The position numbers and the translations under genes are program-made. The notes under the pieces are model-generated. The model was not told the DNA's origin, did no database searches, and saw only the letters and a program-made list of their open reading frames with translations. Shown here piece by piece: positions 1 through 11,253 of a stretch of DNA of 64,000 nt. The stretch is from Aulostomus chinensis. Taxonomy: Eukaryota; Chordata; Actinopteri; Syngnathiformes; Aulostomidae. The number at the start of each line of letters is the position of its first letter. Position 1 is the stretch's first letter. The stretch is from contig JBBMOA010000004.1 of the NCBI GenBank assembly GCA_037954235.1, forward strand, positions 29,530,420 to 29,594,419, in the 5' to 3' direction.

Positions 1-554
1 TGCCTGGTGCTCAACAAAACACAATCGGTGGCGGAGAATCCGACTCACGCACTCCGATCACTTCGGTCAATTACAGTTCACAGTCCGTTACCGATAAAAA
101 CTCCTCTCCGACAACACACAGTCTCCAAACTCCGATAACGTTACGCCATTACACGATGCTCCTTCCTCGCGCTCGTTTCTCCCGGAAGTGTAAACACTAA
201 AGTTCATGAACTCACGCACGTAACCTAACGTAATAGAATTACTTTAACATTTTTGAAAGACATTCACACCCCATGAAATGATGTTTTTTTGAAAGTTACT
301 AGTTTTAATCAAAATTTACATTTTAATATCTTCTTCATAATACTTATTTATGTAAATTTTAGCTTAACCATGAACTGGCATTTTATTCTTAACTTATTCC
401 TATGAAAATCATGAAATAAGTACCACTGATTTCTCAGAGTATTTCATCAACCTAGGATTAAATTAAAGCTGCAGTCAGCGTTGTTTGGGCCTGAGCCTCC
501 TCCCGCCCACCGCAGCCGAGTAGCAGGGGTCGTCCTGAATCCAATGATGAATTT

Positions 555-790
555 TATGAAAGCGGTGGGACTTGTACATTTACAGCAATTGCTTGCAGTG
601 TACTACAAGATTTCAACAGTATCACCCTGTTTATAAAAATACAGTACTTTGCCGTTAATTCTAATAGGAATCTGTTAAATTACACCCCATGACTGTTTAA
701 CAGAACTATGCTGTAATGCTAAAATACAGTACTTCACTGTAAATAAATCAACAGTATCATGCAGTATCTTTGCCTTATGGACGCAAGGAG
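555..790. repeat. ACAGT/ACTGT-rich MITE-like repeat
   Basis: Short direct and inverted runs of ACAGTA and TACTGT-like words recur here, with AT-rich sequence between them, as in non-autonomous DNA transposon debris common in fish. The same sequence sits at about 57410-57600. Element ends and a target duplication were not identified. Confidence 0.4.
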
Positions 791-1849
791 AATCTCCTGA
801 TCTGCACGTGAGGCCAGAGCCTTGGTTATCATCCATCTCAATCACAGTCATTTGGTGAGTAGCGATTGCATTTATTGTAGACACTGGCGCAAAGTCTGTA
901 GGCCAGTGGAGGCTAAGTGAAGTTTCCAGTTTGTGTGGCGACACACGAGTGGGGGGTGCACTTATTAAAATATAATAGTGACCAAAGCCGGACAACGCCA
1001 CCTTGGGAATTTCGCCCAAGGAAATAGTTTACGTACCGACCAAAAGGCACTCACAGGTTCATTTACTAATTGGCAGGAGACGTGGTTCCATGACAAATAT
1101 TTCATTGTAAACAGGCCAGCAGATTAAAAAGTGAACAAGAATGAATCTAAACAAGTCTGGAGCTTACCAGTGGGGGTGAGGGATCCCAAGGCAGAAGACA
1201 CCCTGATCAATTGGGACATCACATTTAAAAAACACACATGATTAAAGCAAAACAGGGGTGCACAGCACACAAGAGGAAAAGAGACGCCAGGACCGTGAGC
1301 TTCCAGTACCTGAAACGAAATGACAAGAATTATAATTTAACACCAAAACTAAAAAAAACAAACACAAAAACCAGAACCAAACTCAAACCACAATTTAAAA
1401 ATTAATTCGAGAAACAAGATTTAATTATTAAACACAAATTATCAAGGAAAAATAATACAACCCAAAATAACCAGAAACGAGTTCATTTCTCCATTGCTAG
1501 ACCAGGGAGCTAACGGATAGCCGTCCAGCAGCTTGGTACACCCTGAAGCCCAAGCGGAGGAATGGGAAACAATGCAGATCCAAACCTTCAGAGCACCATG
1601 AAGTACAGTTCAGTGGCGCCACACGGTGGACATCAGGATCTGGCAGACCCTGGTTAAACAAGGTGAATTACTGAAACAACCTCCAGTTCAACACACAGCG
1701 GATTCCAATTCATTAACACAGAAGCAGAGCACTCCAGTGAACACAGTAAACAGTTAACAAACAAACAAGCAAAACATGTGTAGATGGCCAGTAGGTCGCA
1801 GAACAGGCTAGTAGCAGAGCAGGCTAATAGAGCAGGAGCCTGTAACAAA
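791..1849. other. Non-coding part of the duplicated flank
   Basis: No gene or RNA is recognised. Open frames on the minus strand here (for example 675-1019) have no family resemblance and are interrupted or shifted in the paralogous stretch 57590-58670 by small indels. The sequence is AT-rich between 1320 and 1500. Confidence 0.6.
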
Positions 1850-2340
1850 GCAGGACAGTCTGTAGCAAAACAGTAGCCAGCGCAAAGCAGGGTAGTCTGA
1901 AGCCAAACAGCCAGCACAAAGCAGGGTAGTCTGTAGCAAAACAGCAGCCAGAGCAAAGCAGGGTAGTCTGTAGCAAAACAGCAGCCAGAGCAAAGCAGGG
2001 TAGTCTGTAGCCAAACAGCAGCCAGAGCAAAGCAGGGTAGTCTGTAGCCAAACAGCAGCCAGAGCAAAGCAGGGTAGTCTGTAGCCAAACAGCCAGCACA
2101 AAGCAGGGTAGTCTGTAGCAAAACAGCAGCCAGAGCAAAGCAGGGTAGTCTGTAGCAAAACAGCAGCCACAGCAAAGCAGGGTAGTCTGTAGCAAAACAG
2201 CAGCCACAGCAAAGCAGGGTAGTCTGTAGCAAAACAGCAGCCACAGCAAAGCAGGGTAGTCTGTAGCAAAACAGCAGCCAGAGCAAAGCAGGGTAGTCTG
2301 TAGCAAACAGCAGCCAGAGCAAAGCAGGAGCATCTAGCAA
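1850..2340. repeat. 37-bp minisatellite, about 13 units
   Basis: A unit of about 37 bp containing GGTAGTCTGTAGCAAAACAG followed by a CAGCCAGAGCAAAGCAG-type half is repeated about 13 times, with a few shortened units lacking 3-4 bp. Variants such as agCCAaac for agCAAaac and ccACAg for ccAGAg come in runs of neighbouring units, which points to local unit amplification. Because 37 is not a multiple of three and the unit lacks minus-strand stops, all three minus frames stay open, giving three Leu/Cys-rich overlapping open frames that should not be taken as proteins. Confidence 0.92.
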
Positions 2341-3650
2341 AGCAAGATAGTCTGGCAAGACAGCGCCCGGTATCAAAGCAGCAGCTAGTTCTTCCTCAGT
2401 GTCACGGCTCACCAGCTGTGCCAATCCGGTGTAGATCGCACGCATGCAGAGCAAAGGGTTTCACAGCTAGTATGCTGTGGCAAACAGCCTCTGCACGTCA
2501 GATCGGCGGGGGGGGGGGGGTGTTTCCCCACTAGCGGCGATTAAGGGACCGTGTCCCAAAAGCCGGACGCCTACAATTAAACACGTGAATATGAAAAACG
2601 TGCATGATCAGCATGCAACACGAGCTACAGGGAGCTACTGCTACATACCAGCACAGACGGTGGCGAGAAGGCAGACGTGAGGTGATCAGAGGCGGAAGCG
2701 AGGTGACCAGGAAGTGGGAGGACCGCGGACCCCAAGAGCAAGAGATTGACCAGGTAGATGCTGCCCCTATTTATAGAGCAGCGCCTCACACTGGTTGGCT
2801 AATGATGGTACAAGCCAAGTCAGGCATCACCAACCAGTCTCACTGCTAGGATGGGACCTCTCATCCTGCCACATTTGCATTGATAATTACACTCGGTGCA
2901 CATCATGCTAGCCAGATTTAGCAGCTAGCCAAAATGTTGAAAATGCTTGCAAATTAGTCCAAAAAACACAGAGAGTTGACTTTACTTTTTACATCTCGAG
3001 CCTCCACAAATTAATGTGTGCGACATCTGTATTTTGCCTGTGAATTCATGAAGCTTTCTGATAGACTGAACCATTTTACAGTACACACAATATATGTGTC
3101 ACACAACAGTTAAGTCGGTTCATATTAAGATGAGTGCACACTGACTGTGTTTACATGCAATTACGTTCCTCCATCTTGTGCTAGGCTACTGCTCTGGCAT
3201 GAGTCTGTCTGATGGCATGATTACAGTGTAGTTAAGGCCATAGATCAGAAGCTGTGGTTGTATTTGTTTAAAAAAGAGTGGTTTTAGCATCGTTCAAGTG
3301 CCTGCTCATTTGTGTTGATTTTTCTTTGTCTCTGATATTGCCTACAGATGCAGGAGCCTATTTTCCAGCTGCCCTGATCCTAGTAAGTACTTGCCTGTCC
3401 ATCACATTTCACAGTTAATCAGTTATTTTTTCAGACCTCAAACATTGAAATAGACAACTATGTTATCTGGTCAAAGAAGCTGTTTTTTTTTTCTTCTTCT
3501 TCTTCTTCTCTTCTCTTTTCTCCCTCTTTTCTTGGATCTCCAACACTACATCTACATGTATATATTTGATGGCTTATAATGTCTCATTCATCTGAGTGAG
3601 TTCCAACACTCCTTTTTTAGGCGCTTCATTGGAATAAATCCTGAGAGTGT
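2341..3650. other. Non-coding flank with poly-G tract
   Basis: Apart from a 13-G run at 2508-2520 and a CTT-rich tract at about 3480-3530, nothing is recognised. The G run is 21 long in the paralogous position 59075-59095, as expected for a slipping homopolymer. No coding signal is supported. Confidence 0.6.
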
Positions 3651-3904
3651 CTGCATGTTTTCCCTGTGCTGGTTCTCTCCAGGTACTCCAGCTTCCTTCC
3701 ACAGTCCAAAGACATGCAAATGGAAATGCAACTCTAAATTGACCGTAGGTATGGCTGTGAGTGTGAATGGTTGTCTGTCAATATTTGTTGGCTGCGGTGG
3801 ACTGCGATGGACCACTGACCTGTCCAAGGTAATGTCCCCTCTGGGATAGGCTCCAGCCCCACCCTGTGACCCTTAACAGGATAAGCGGAAAAATGGATGG
3901 ATGG

Positions 3905-3938
<34 letters not shown>

Positions 3939-3946
3939 AGATGGGT
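3651..3946 (+). mobile_element. SINE-like repeat fragment with GGAT tail
   Basis: This is the 3' half of the dispersed repeat seen complete at 52726-53108. It reads from GTTCTCTCCAGGTACTCC through the landmark GATAGGCTCCAGCCCC and TAACAGGATAAGCGGAAAAA, then ends in a (GGAT)n tail at about 3893-3946. The tRNA-like head is missing, so it is 5' truncated. Its paralog lies at 60218-60510, where the tail has a different length. Confidence 0.8.
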
Positions 3947-4016
3947 GGGTGATCACTCACAGGACTGTGAGTCTCTCACTCTGACCACTTCATGCTATGG
4001 GACTTACACTGACGTA

Positions 4017-4089
4017 ACCTGATTAGCTCAGTCAGTCGCGCACAAGACTCTTAGTCTCAGGGTTGTTGGTTCAAGCCCCATGTTGGGTG
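4017..4089 (+). tRNA. tRNA-Lys(CTT)-like gene, copy 1
   Basis: A 73-nt cloverleaf can be drawn. The acceptor strands ACCTGAT and GTTGGGT pair throughout with wobbles, the D arm begins TAGCTCAGTC, the anticodon loop CTCTTAG gives anticodon CTT, and the T arm contains GTTCAAGCC. One T-stem pair is mismatched. Compared with the paralog at 60584-60656 this copy has extra changes in the D and anticodon arms (TCGCGCACAAG against TCGAGCATGAG), so it is the more degraded of the two. No strong T-run terminator follows immediately. It may be a decaying gene or a tRNA-derived relic. Confidence 0.65.
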
Positions 4090-4273
4090 TTGATCTTAAA
4101 CACCACTGCTTGTCCTCTCAGTTTTGAAAGCTTTGTTTGTAAATTGTCAGAAAAATCAGTGAATAAACAATACAAACTTAGGCTTTGTCAGAAATTCCAT
4201 GCTTCCAAACTAACCAATATGAAAAAAACAAAAGGTGAGACTTTTTCATGCATTCGAAAAATTTGTATGCGCT

Positions 4274-4535
4274 TCATTGTATCCGCTTTCTATACTTCCA
4301 TGCATCCCAGCTTATTTCTGTTAAGGGTTGCAGGGGGAGGCTGGAGCCTTTCCCAGTGGCTTTCAGGTGAGAGGCAGGTTTCACCCTGGACAGGTAGCCA
4401 GTCCATTGCAGACAGAATACCCACGCAGGCACGGGGACAACATGCACACACCACACAGAAAGAACCTGTGCTCGAGCCAGAACTTGAACTTGCTTTGAGG
4501 CGACACTGTTAACAACGGTACCACCGTGCCACCCA
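4274..4535 (-). mobile_element. SINE-like repeat, minus orientation
   Basis: On the minus strand this reads from a tRNA-like head (GGTGGCACGGTGGTACC at 4517-4533) through the GGTTTCACCCTGGACAGG complement to a tail near GGATGCATGGAAGTATAG. It lacks the central block present at 52726-53108. Its paralog is 60841-61102. The open frame on the minus strand across it is a by-product of the repeat. Confidence 0.7.
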
Positions 4536-4862
4536 TTGACTGTAACACATTGTAAACAATATACACTCTTGTTATCATACAACATGTAGCCGTGTACAAA
4601 AATCAAATAAATTACATCGCATAAAAAGCATAAAAAGATGTGTTAAAAAGTTCAAAAATAAATAGAGTTCATGATCGTTAAAATTGGTTATAATGTGAGC
4701 AGGTTAAAAGCGTAAATATAATATGTAACATTTAAAAAGTAAAACTATTTACAGTTAAAAAATAAATTCATATAAAGGTCTTTAAGTTCTCTGAGTCTGG
4801 AAAAGATCAGTGATCTGAGAATAAGGAGAGGGGAAGAAGCCGTGTTTATATGAAACCTCAAT
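4536..4862. other. AT-rich non-coding stretch
   Basis: Nothing gene-like is seen. The sequence is AT-rich with several AAATAAA-like words and is conserved in the paralog at about 61103-61430. Confidence 0.5.
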
Positions 4863-5634
4863 TGTTACCTGTCAATCATTTCATTCCTGTCTTATCTTTG
4901 GGTGTATTAAGACCGCAAAAGCCAATGAGAGGAAAGTTACTGTGTAAGGGGTGGGACTAGTGGCGCAGGTTTGTGAGGTGAGTAGTTAGCGCGCATGGGG
5001 AGAGAAACAGAGGCAATGATCAGAGAGTTAAGAGGGGAGGCATCGTTTGTGTGGAGAGCATTTAAGTTTATTTTGGAGGTCGACGACTGGTGGTCCTGAT
5101 GTAAACTTCTGTGTGACCTTCGAGAGGTGAATATTTATGCCTGTATTTGCGCTTTATCTAACTGTTATAGTGAAAAGAGACTGGATGTGTACATGGTTTG
5201 CGACGTGCTAGCTAGGGATAGCATTCCGTGCTAATGTGCCAGCAGATCGTAGCTTTAGCGTTGTAATATTTTTGGAGCGAAAGTAAAGGTAATGCGAATT
5301 CGACACGAGATAATGTTTGATAATTGTGGCTAAATTAAGATAATATGCTTGAAGGAGACGGACATTGGAGAGAGAGAGACGGGTTTCCATCCGATGGCTC
5401 TGCTGTTCTGCTGTGCCCTGTCCTGCTGTGTTTTCTTCTTCGTGACTTTCGCTGTCCCGCCATTGCGTGTGAGTGTTTGGATTGTGACTTCCACCGCCAT
5501 TGCCATTACCATTCAGACTCTCATCCTCCATTCCCGTTCTCCCCCTTCTAATAAAACCCTGGATTTGTGAGGACTAACATACACATGCACTTGCTTTTAT
5601 TGTGTGCTCAGCTGCGAGTGAAGCGGCCATTACA
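4863..5634 (+). other. LTR-like or promoter-to-polyA segment, copy 1
   Basis: The stretch begins TGTTACCTGTC and ends CGGCCATTACA, the TG...CA form expected of an LTR. Inside are a GGGGTGGGACTAG block, a short T/A-rich step, and AATAAAACCCTGG at about 5550 that would serve as a polyadenylation signal. A GAAGCCCCGACCGCAC stretch follows directly and could be a degraded primer-binding region. No target duplication and no second LTR are visible, so the call is tentative; a promoter plus short 3' exon is an alternative. The paralog is 61430-62201. Confidence 0.3.
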
Positions 5635-6128
5635 TTTGTGAAGCCCCGACCGCACATGAGCTTCAATAAACAGGCCTGAAACAGGTAAAAATTTAATTTA
5701 AGGTGTTTCATATGAATGTGTGTGTGCCCACAGGTAAAATATTGAGTTTTAGTTGTTGTAAATTAAAGAATACCGTTTTAGAAGGTAACTTAAGGATTCT
5801 GAAAGGGATTAAATATGATGTATATTTAAAAAAAACAAAAGGGTTATCTTTTGTAGAGGAAACTTTTTTTCCTTACAATTGAGGTGTAAAGGATGACTTG
5901 AGGGTATTTTATGTGAAACTATCTAATTAAAAAAGATTTTTATTTTCAGTGAAACGAAAGTTCAGAACCAAGAAAGACACTGTTTGTTTTGTTTTGAAAA
6001 TCCTCTTACTCATTGTTAATAATTTTGTTCATTGTATTTTTATAATACTAGAATATATTCAATTTTTATTTCATCCATCTCTGTGAACAAGTACCTGTGA
6101 AGGATTAATTTGCAATTCTTTTAACTTC
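5635..6128. other. Junction between flank and 5S spacer
   Basis: AT-rich sequence without gene signals. It runs into the spacer sequence TTGAGGAAAGGGCAGC at about 6129. The same junction is present at 62696-62712, so both arrays start at the same place within the 5S repeat. Confidence 0.7.
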
Positions 6129-6429
6129 AGCTTGAGGAAAGGGCAGCTTTGAGTCTTTGGGGACCAGCATGAGCGACATTCCCTCACGCACTTCGTCTTG
6201 AAGCGCCTTTCCGCAGCTTTGGAAAGGAATGTCATGCAGCGTGTAATTTGAAGTCGACAGATGGCAGATGCAGTACTTTTCTCTAGATGACATCAACATT
6301 CTTTTCTTTATATTGACAGGACACCTATTTGGCGTGTGAAAAGTCCCTGAGGCTGTTGCGCATCACGTTTTTTCTGAGGTTGTAAAGTGAGTGAAATGGA
6401 TATAGAGCCCATGTGTGTCAGAGTCAAGG

Positions 6430-6538
6430 GCTTACGGCCATACCACTCTGAACACGCCGGATCTCGGAAGCTAAGCAGGGTCGGGCCTGGTAAGTACTTT
6501 GATGGGAGACCGCCTGGGAATACCAGGTGCTGTAAGCT
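6430..6538 (+). pseudogene. 5S rRNA copy 1, internally deleted
   Basis: This copy is 109 nt rather than 119 nt. Ten bases are missing where the consensus has two GATCTCG words ten bases apart, so slippage between them is the likely cause. Also C30G, T73A and G81T. The deletion removes part of the helix II-III region, so a functional 5S rRNA is unlikely. It is the outermost copy of the array. Confidence 0.9.
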
Positions 6539-6848
6539 TTTTTGTTTCATTGTGAGGAAAGGGCAGCTTTGAGTCTTTGGGGACCAGCATGAGCGAGCTT
6601 CCCTCACACACCTTTTCTTGAAGCGCCTTTCGCAGCTTTGAAATTGAATATCATGCAGCGTGTAATTTGAAGTCGACAGATGGCAGATGCAGTACTTTTC
6701 TCTAGATGACATCAACATTCTTTTCTTTGTATTGACAGGACAACTATTTGGTGTGTAAAAAGACCGTGAGGCTGTTGCACATCACATTTTTTTTGAGGTT
6801 GTAAAGTGAGTGAAATGGATATAGAGCCCATGTGTGTAAGAGTCAAGG

Positions 6849-6967
6849 GCTTACGGCCATACCACTCTGAACACGCCCGATCTCGTCTGATCTCGGAAGC
6901 TAAGCAGGGTCGGGCCTGGTTAGTACTTGGATGGGAGACAGCCTGGGAATACCAGGTGCTGTAAGCT
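6849..6967 (+). rRNA. 5S rRNA copy 2
   Basis: Full length, 119 nt. It differs from the window consensus only at C92A, within the C box of the internal promoter. The same change occurs in copies 4 and 12. The TATAG-like element begins 29 bases upstream. One of the best candidates for an expressed gene here. Confidence 0.95.
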
Positions 6968-7276
6968 TTTTTGTTTCTTTGTGAGGAAAGGGCAGCTTTG
7001 AGTCTTTGGGGACCAGCATGAGCGAGCTTCCCTCACACACCTTTTCTTGAAGCGCCCTCCGCAGCTTTGGAATGGAATGTCATGCAGTGGTGAATTTGAA
7101 GTAGACAGATGGCAGATGCAGTACTTTTCTCTCGATGACATCAACATTCTTTTCTTTTATTGACAGGACACCTATTTGGCGTGTGAAAAGACACTGAGGC
7201 TGTTGCGCTTCACTTTTTTTCTGAGGTTGTAAAGTGAGTGAAATGGACATAGAGCCCATGTGTCTGAGCGTCAAGG

Positions 7277-7395
7277 GCTTTCGGCCATACCACTCTTAAC
7301 ACGCCCGATCTCGTCTGATCTTGGAAGCTAAGCAGGGTCGGGCCTGGTTAGTACTTGGATGGGAGACCGCCTGGGAATACCAGGTGCTGTAAGCT
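7277..7395 (+). rRNA. 5S rRNA copy 3
   Basis: Full length with A5T, G21T and C46T. A5T disturbs the terminal helix I. The upstream element reads CATAG instead of TATAG. Confidence 0.92.
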
Positions 7396-7705
7396 TTTTT
7401 GTTTCTTTGTGAGGTAAGGGTCGCTTTGAGTCTTTGGGGACCAGCATGAGCGAGCTTCCCTCACACACCTTTTCTTGAAGCGCCCTCCGCAGCTTTGGAA
7501 TGGAATGTCATGCAGTGGTTAATTTGAAGTAGACAGATGGCAGATGCAGTACTTTTCTCTCGATGACATCAACATTCTTTTCTTTGTATTGACAGGACAC
7601 CTATTTGACGTGTGAAAAGACCCTGAGGCTGTTGCGCATCACTTTTTTTCTGAGGTTGTAAAGTGAGCGAAATGGATATAGAGCCCATGTGTGTTAGAGT
7701 CAGAG

Positions 7706-7824
7706 GCTTACGGCCATACCACTCTGAACACGCCCGATCTCGTCTGATCTCGGAAGCTAAGCAGGGTCGGGCCTGGTTAGTACTTGGATGGGAGACAGCC
7801 TGGGAATACCAGGTGCTGTAAGCT
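7706..7824 (+). rRNA. 5S rRNA copy 4
   Basis: Full length; C92A is the only difference from consensus, making it identical to copy 2 over 119 nt. Confidence 0.95.
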
Positions 7825-8133
7825 TTTTTGTTTCTTTGTGAGGAAAGGGCAGCTTTGAGTCTTTGGGGACCAGCATGAGCGAGCTTCCCTCACACACCTT
7901 TTCTTGAAGCGCCCTCCGCAGCTTTGGAATGGAATGTCATGCAGTGGTGAATTTGAAGTAGACAGATGGCAGATGCAGTACTTTTCTCTCGATGACATCA
8001 ACATTCTTTTCTTTTATTGACAGGACACCTATTTGGCGTGTGAAAAGACCCTGAGGCTGTTGCGCTTCACTTTTTTTCTGAGGTTGTAAAGTGAGTGAAA
8101 TGGACATAGAGCCCATGTGTGCAAGAGTCAAGG

Positions 8134-8252
8134 GCTTACGGCCATACCACTCTGGACACGCCCGATCTCGTCTGATCTCGGAAGCTAAGCAGGGTCGGGC
8201 CTGGTTACCACTTGGATGGGAGACTACCTGGGAATACCAGGTGCTGTAAGCT
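8134..8252 (+). rRNA. 5S rRNA copy 5
   Basis: Full length with A22G, G75C, T76C, C92T and G93A. A22G, G75C and C92T are shared with copy 9, four units away, so these two copies are closer to each other than to their neighbours. Confidence 0.9.
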
Positions 8253-8561
8253 TTTTTGTTTCTTTGTGAGGTAAGGGTCGCTTTGAGTCTTTGGGGACCA
8301 GCATGAGCGAGCTTCCCTCACACACCTTTTCTTGAAGCGCCCTCCGCAGCTTTGGAATGGAATGTCATGCAGTGGTTAATTTGAAGTAGACAGATGGCAG
8401 ATGCAGTACTTTTCTCTCGATGACATCAACATTCTTTTCTTTTATTGACAGGACACCTATTTGGCGTGTGAAAAGACCCTGAGGCTGTTGCGAATCACTT
8501 TTTTTCTGAGGTTGTAAAGTGTGTGAATTGGATATAGAGCCCATGTGTGTCAGAGTCAAGG

Positions 8562-8680
8562 GCTTACGGCCATACCACTTTGAACACGCCCGATCTCGTC
8601 TGATCTTGTAAGCTTAGCAGGGTCGGGCCTGGTTAGTACTTGGATGGGAGACCGCCTGGGAATACCAGGTGCTGTAAGCG
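8562..8680 (+). rRNA. 5S rRNA copy 6
   Basis: Full length with C19T, C46T, G48T, A54T and T119G. The last change interrupts the T-run start. C19T, C46T and A54T are shared with copy 13. Confidence 0.9.
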
Positions 8681-8989
8681 TTTTTGTTTCTTTGTGAGGA
8701 AAGGGCAGCTTTGAGTCTTTGGGGACCACCATGAGCGAGCTTCCCTCACACACCTTTTCTTGAAGCGCCCTCCACAGCTTTCGAATGGAATGTCATGCAG
8801 TGTGTAATTTGAAGTAGACAGATTGCAGATGCAGTACTTTTCTCTAGATGACATCAACATTCTTTTCTTTTAATGACAGGACAACTATTTGGTGTGTAAA
8901 AAGACCGTGAGGCTGTTGCACATCACATTTTTTTTGAGGTTGTAAAGTGAGTGAAATGGATATAGAGCCCATGTGTCTGAGAGTCAAGG

Positions 8990-9108
8990 GCTTACGGCCA
9001 TACCACTCTGAACACGCCCGATCTCGTCTGATCTCGGAAGCTTAGCAGGGTCGGGCCTGGTTAGTACTTGGATGGAAGACCGCCTGGGAATACCAGGTGC
9101 TGTAAGCT
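8990..9108 (+). rRNA. 5S rRNA copy 7
   Basis: Full length with A54T (A box) and G87A (C box), the two commonest variants in the array, here together. Confidence 0.94.
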
Positions 9109-9419
9109 TTTTTGTTTCTTTGTGAGGAAAGGGCCGCTTTGAGTCTTTGGGGACTAGCATGAGCGAGCTTCCCTCACACACCTTTTGTTGAAGCACCTTT
9201 CTGCAGCTTTGAAATTGAATGTCATGCAGCGTGTAATTTGAAGTAGACAGATGGCAGATGCAGTACTTTTCTCTAGATGACATCAACATTCTTTTCTTTG
9301 TATTGACAGGACAACTATTTGGCGTGTGAAAAGACCCTGAGGCTGTTGCGAATCACTTTTTTTCTGAGGTTGTAAAGTGTGTGAATTGGATATAGAGCCC
9401 ATGTGTGTCAGAGTCAAGG

Positions 9420-9538
9420 GCTTACGGCCATACCACTCTGAACACGCCCGATCTCGTCTGATCTCGGAAGCTAAGCAGGGTCGGGCCTGGTTAGTACTTG
9501 GATGGAAGACCGCCTGGGAATACCAGGTGCTGTAAGCT
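9420..9538 (+). rRNA. 5S rRNA copy 8
   Basis: Full length; G87A is the only difference from consensus. Confidence 0.95.
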
Positions 9539-9849
9539 TTTTTTTTTCTTTGTGAGGAAAGGGCAGCTTTGAGTCTTTGGGGACCAGCATGAGCGAGCTT
9601 CCCTCACACACCTTTTCTTGAAGCGCCTTTCTGCAGCTTTGAAATTGAATGTCATGCAGCGTGTAATTTGAAGTAGACAGATGGCAGATGCAGTACTTTT
9701 CTCTAGATGACATCAACATTCTTTTCTTTGTATTGACAGGACACCTATTTGGCGTGTGAAAAGACCCTGAGGCTGTTGCGCTTCACTTTTTTTCTGAGGT
9801 TGTAAAGTGAGTGAAATGGACATAGAGCCCATGTGTGCAAGAGTCAAGG

Positions 9850-9968
9850 GCTTACGGCCATACCACTCTGGACACGCCTGATCTCGTCTGATCTCGGAAG
9901 CTAAGCAGGGTCGGGCCTGGTTACTACTTGGATGGGAGACTTCCTGGGAATACCAGTTGCTGTAAGCT
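9850..9968 (+). rRNA. 5S rRNA copy 9
   Basis: Full length with A22G, C30T, G75C, C92T, G93T and G108T. It is related to copy 5. Several changes fall in the intermediate element and C box, so expression is doubtful. Confidence 0.9.
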
Positions 9969-10277
9969 TTTTTTTTTCTTTGTGAGGAAAGGGCAGCTTT
10001 GAGTCTTTGGGGACCAGCATAAGCGAGCTTCCCTCACACACCTTTTCTTGAAGCGCCCTCCACAGCTTTCTAATGGAATGTCATGCAGTGTGTAATTTGA
10101 AGTAGACAGATTGCAGATGCAGTACTTTTCTCTAGATGACATCAACATTCTTTTCTTTGTATTGACAGGACAACTATTTGGTGTGTAAAAAGACCGTGAG
10201 GCTGTTGCACATCACATTTTTTTGAGGTTGTAAAGTGAGTGAAATGGATATAGAGCCCATGTGTGTGAGAGTCAAGG

Positions 10278-10396
10278 GCTTACGGCCATACCACTCTGAA
10301 CACGCCTGATCTCGTCTGATCTCGGAAGCTTAGCAGGGTCGGGCCTGCTTAGTACTTGGATGGGAGACCGCCTGGGAATACCAGGTGCTGTAAGCT
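10278..10396 (+). rRNA. 5S rRNA copy 10
   Basis: Full length with C30T, A54T and G71C. The downstream T-run is shortened (CTTTTTGG). Confidence 0.93.
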
Positions 10397-10705
10397 TTTT
10401 GGTTTCATTGTGAGGAAAGGGCCGCTTTGAGTCTTTGGGGACCAGCATGAGCGAGCTTCCCTCACACACCTTTTCTTGAAGCGCCCTCTGCAGCTTTGGA
10501 ATGGAATTTCATGCAGTGGTTAATTTGAAGAAGACAGATGGCAGATGCAGTACTTTTCTCTGGATGACATCAACATTCTTTTCTTTTATTGACAGGACAC
10601 CGATTTGGCGTGTGAAAAGACCCTGAGGCTGTTGCGCATCTCTTTTTTTCTGAGGTTGTAAAGTGTGTGAAATGGATATAGAGCCCACGTGTGTCAGAGT
10701 CAAGG

Positions 10706-10824
10706 GCTTACGGCCATACCACTCTTAACACGCCCGATCTTTTCTTATCTCGGAAGCTTAGCAGGGTCGGGCCTGGTTAGTACTTGGATGGGAGACCGCC
10801 TTGGAATACCAGGTGCTGTAAGCT
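10706..10824 (+). rRNA. 5S rRNA copy 11
   Basis: Full length with G21T, C36T, G37T, G41T, A54T and G97T. Three changes cluster in the loop C region, which reads GATCTTTTCTTATC. Likely non-functional. Confidence 0.88.
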
Positions 10825-11134
10825 TTTTTGTTTCATTGTGAGGAAAGGGCAGCTTTCAGTGTTTGGGGACCAGCATGAGCGAGCTTCCCTCACACACCTT
10901 TTCTTGAAGCGCCCTCCACAGCTTTGGAATGGAATGTCATGCAGTTTGTAATTTGAAGTAGACAGATGGCAGATGCAGTACTTTTCTCTAGATGACATCA
11001 ACATTCTTTTCTTTGTATTGACAGGACAACTATTTGGTGTGTAAAAAGACCGTGAGGCTGTTGCACATCACATTTTTTTTGAGGTTGTAAAGTGAGTGAA
11101 ATGGATATAGAGCCCATGTGTGTGCGAGTCAAGG

Positions 11135-11253
11135 GCTTACGGCCATACCACTCTGAACACGCCCGATTTCGTCTGATCTCGGAAGCTAAGCAGGGTCGGG
11201 CCTGGTTAGTGCTTGGATGGGAGACAGCCTGGGAATACCAGGTGCTGTCAGCT
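11135..11253 (+). rRNA. 5S rRNA copy 12
   Basis: Full length with C34T, A77G, C92A and A115C. A115C breaks a helix I pair; it also occurs in the first copy of array 2. Confidence 0.9.

Larger units (their letters stand above)
1..6128 (+). repeat. Flank of 5S array 1; copy 1 of a large direct duplication
   Basis: This stretch matches 56838-62698 almost base for base in the same orientation, including its minisatellite, SINE-like repeats, tRNA-Lys-like gene and the junction with the 5S spacer. The offset between copies is about 56,840 at the left edge and about 56,567 after the minisatellite, because the second copy lost minisatellite units. The window opens inside the duplication, so its true left end is not visible here; the second copy extends left to about 53968. 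No protein gene is supported within it. Confidence 0.9.

Noticed and set aside
1654..2454. Leu/Cys-rich 266-codon open frame and two overlapping frames
   Set aside because: Product of a stop-free 37-bp minisatellite; the paralog has lost half of the units with frame change.
5349..5570. Small hydrophobic open frame MKETDIGERETG-type, kept in both flank copies
   Set aside because: Two overlapping plus frames and two minus frames are equally kept because the copies are recent. No independent sign of coding selection could be seen.
6541..6840. A linked snRNA gene in the 5S spacer, as known in some fish
   Set aside because: No U1, U2, U5 or U6 landmark sequence could be recognised in the spacer on either strand.
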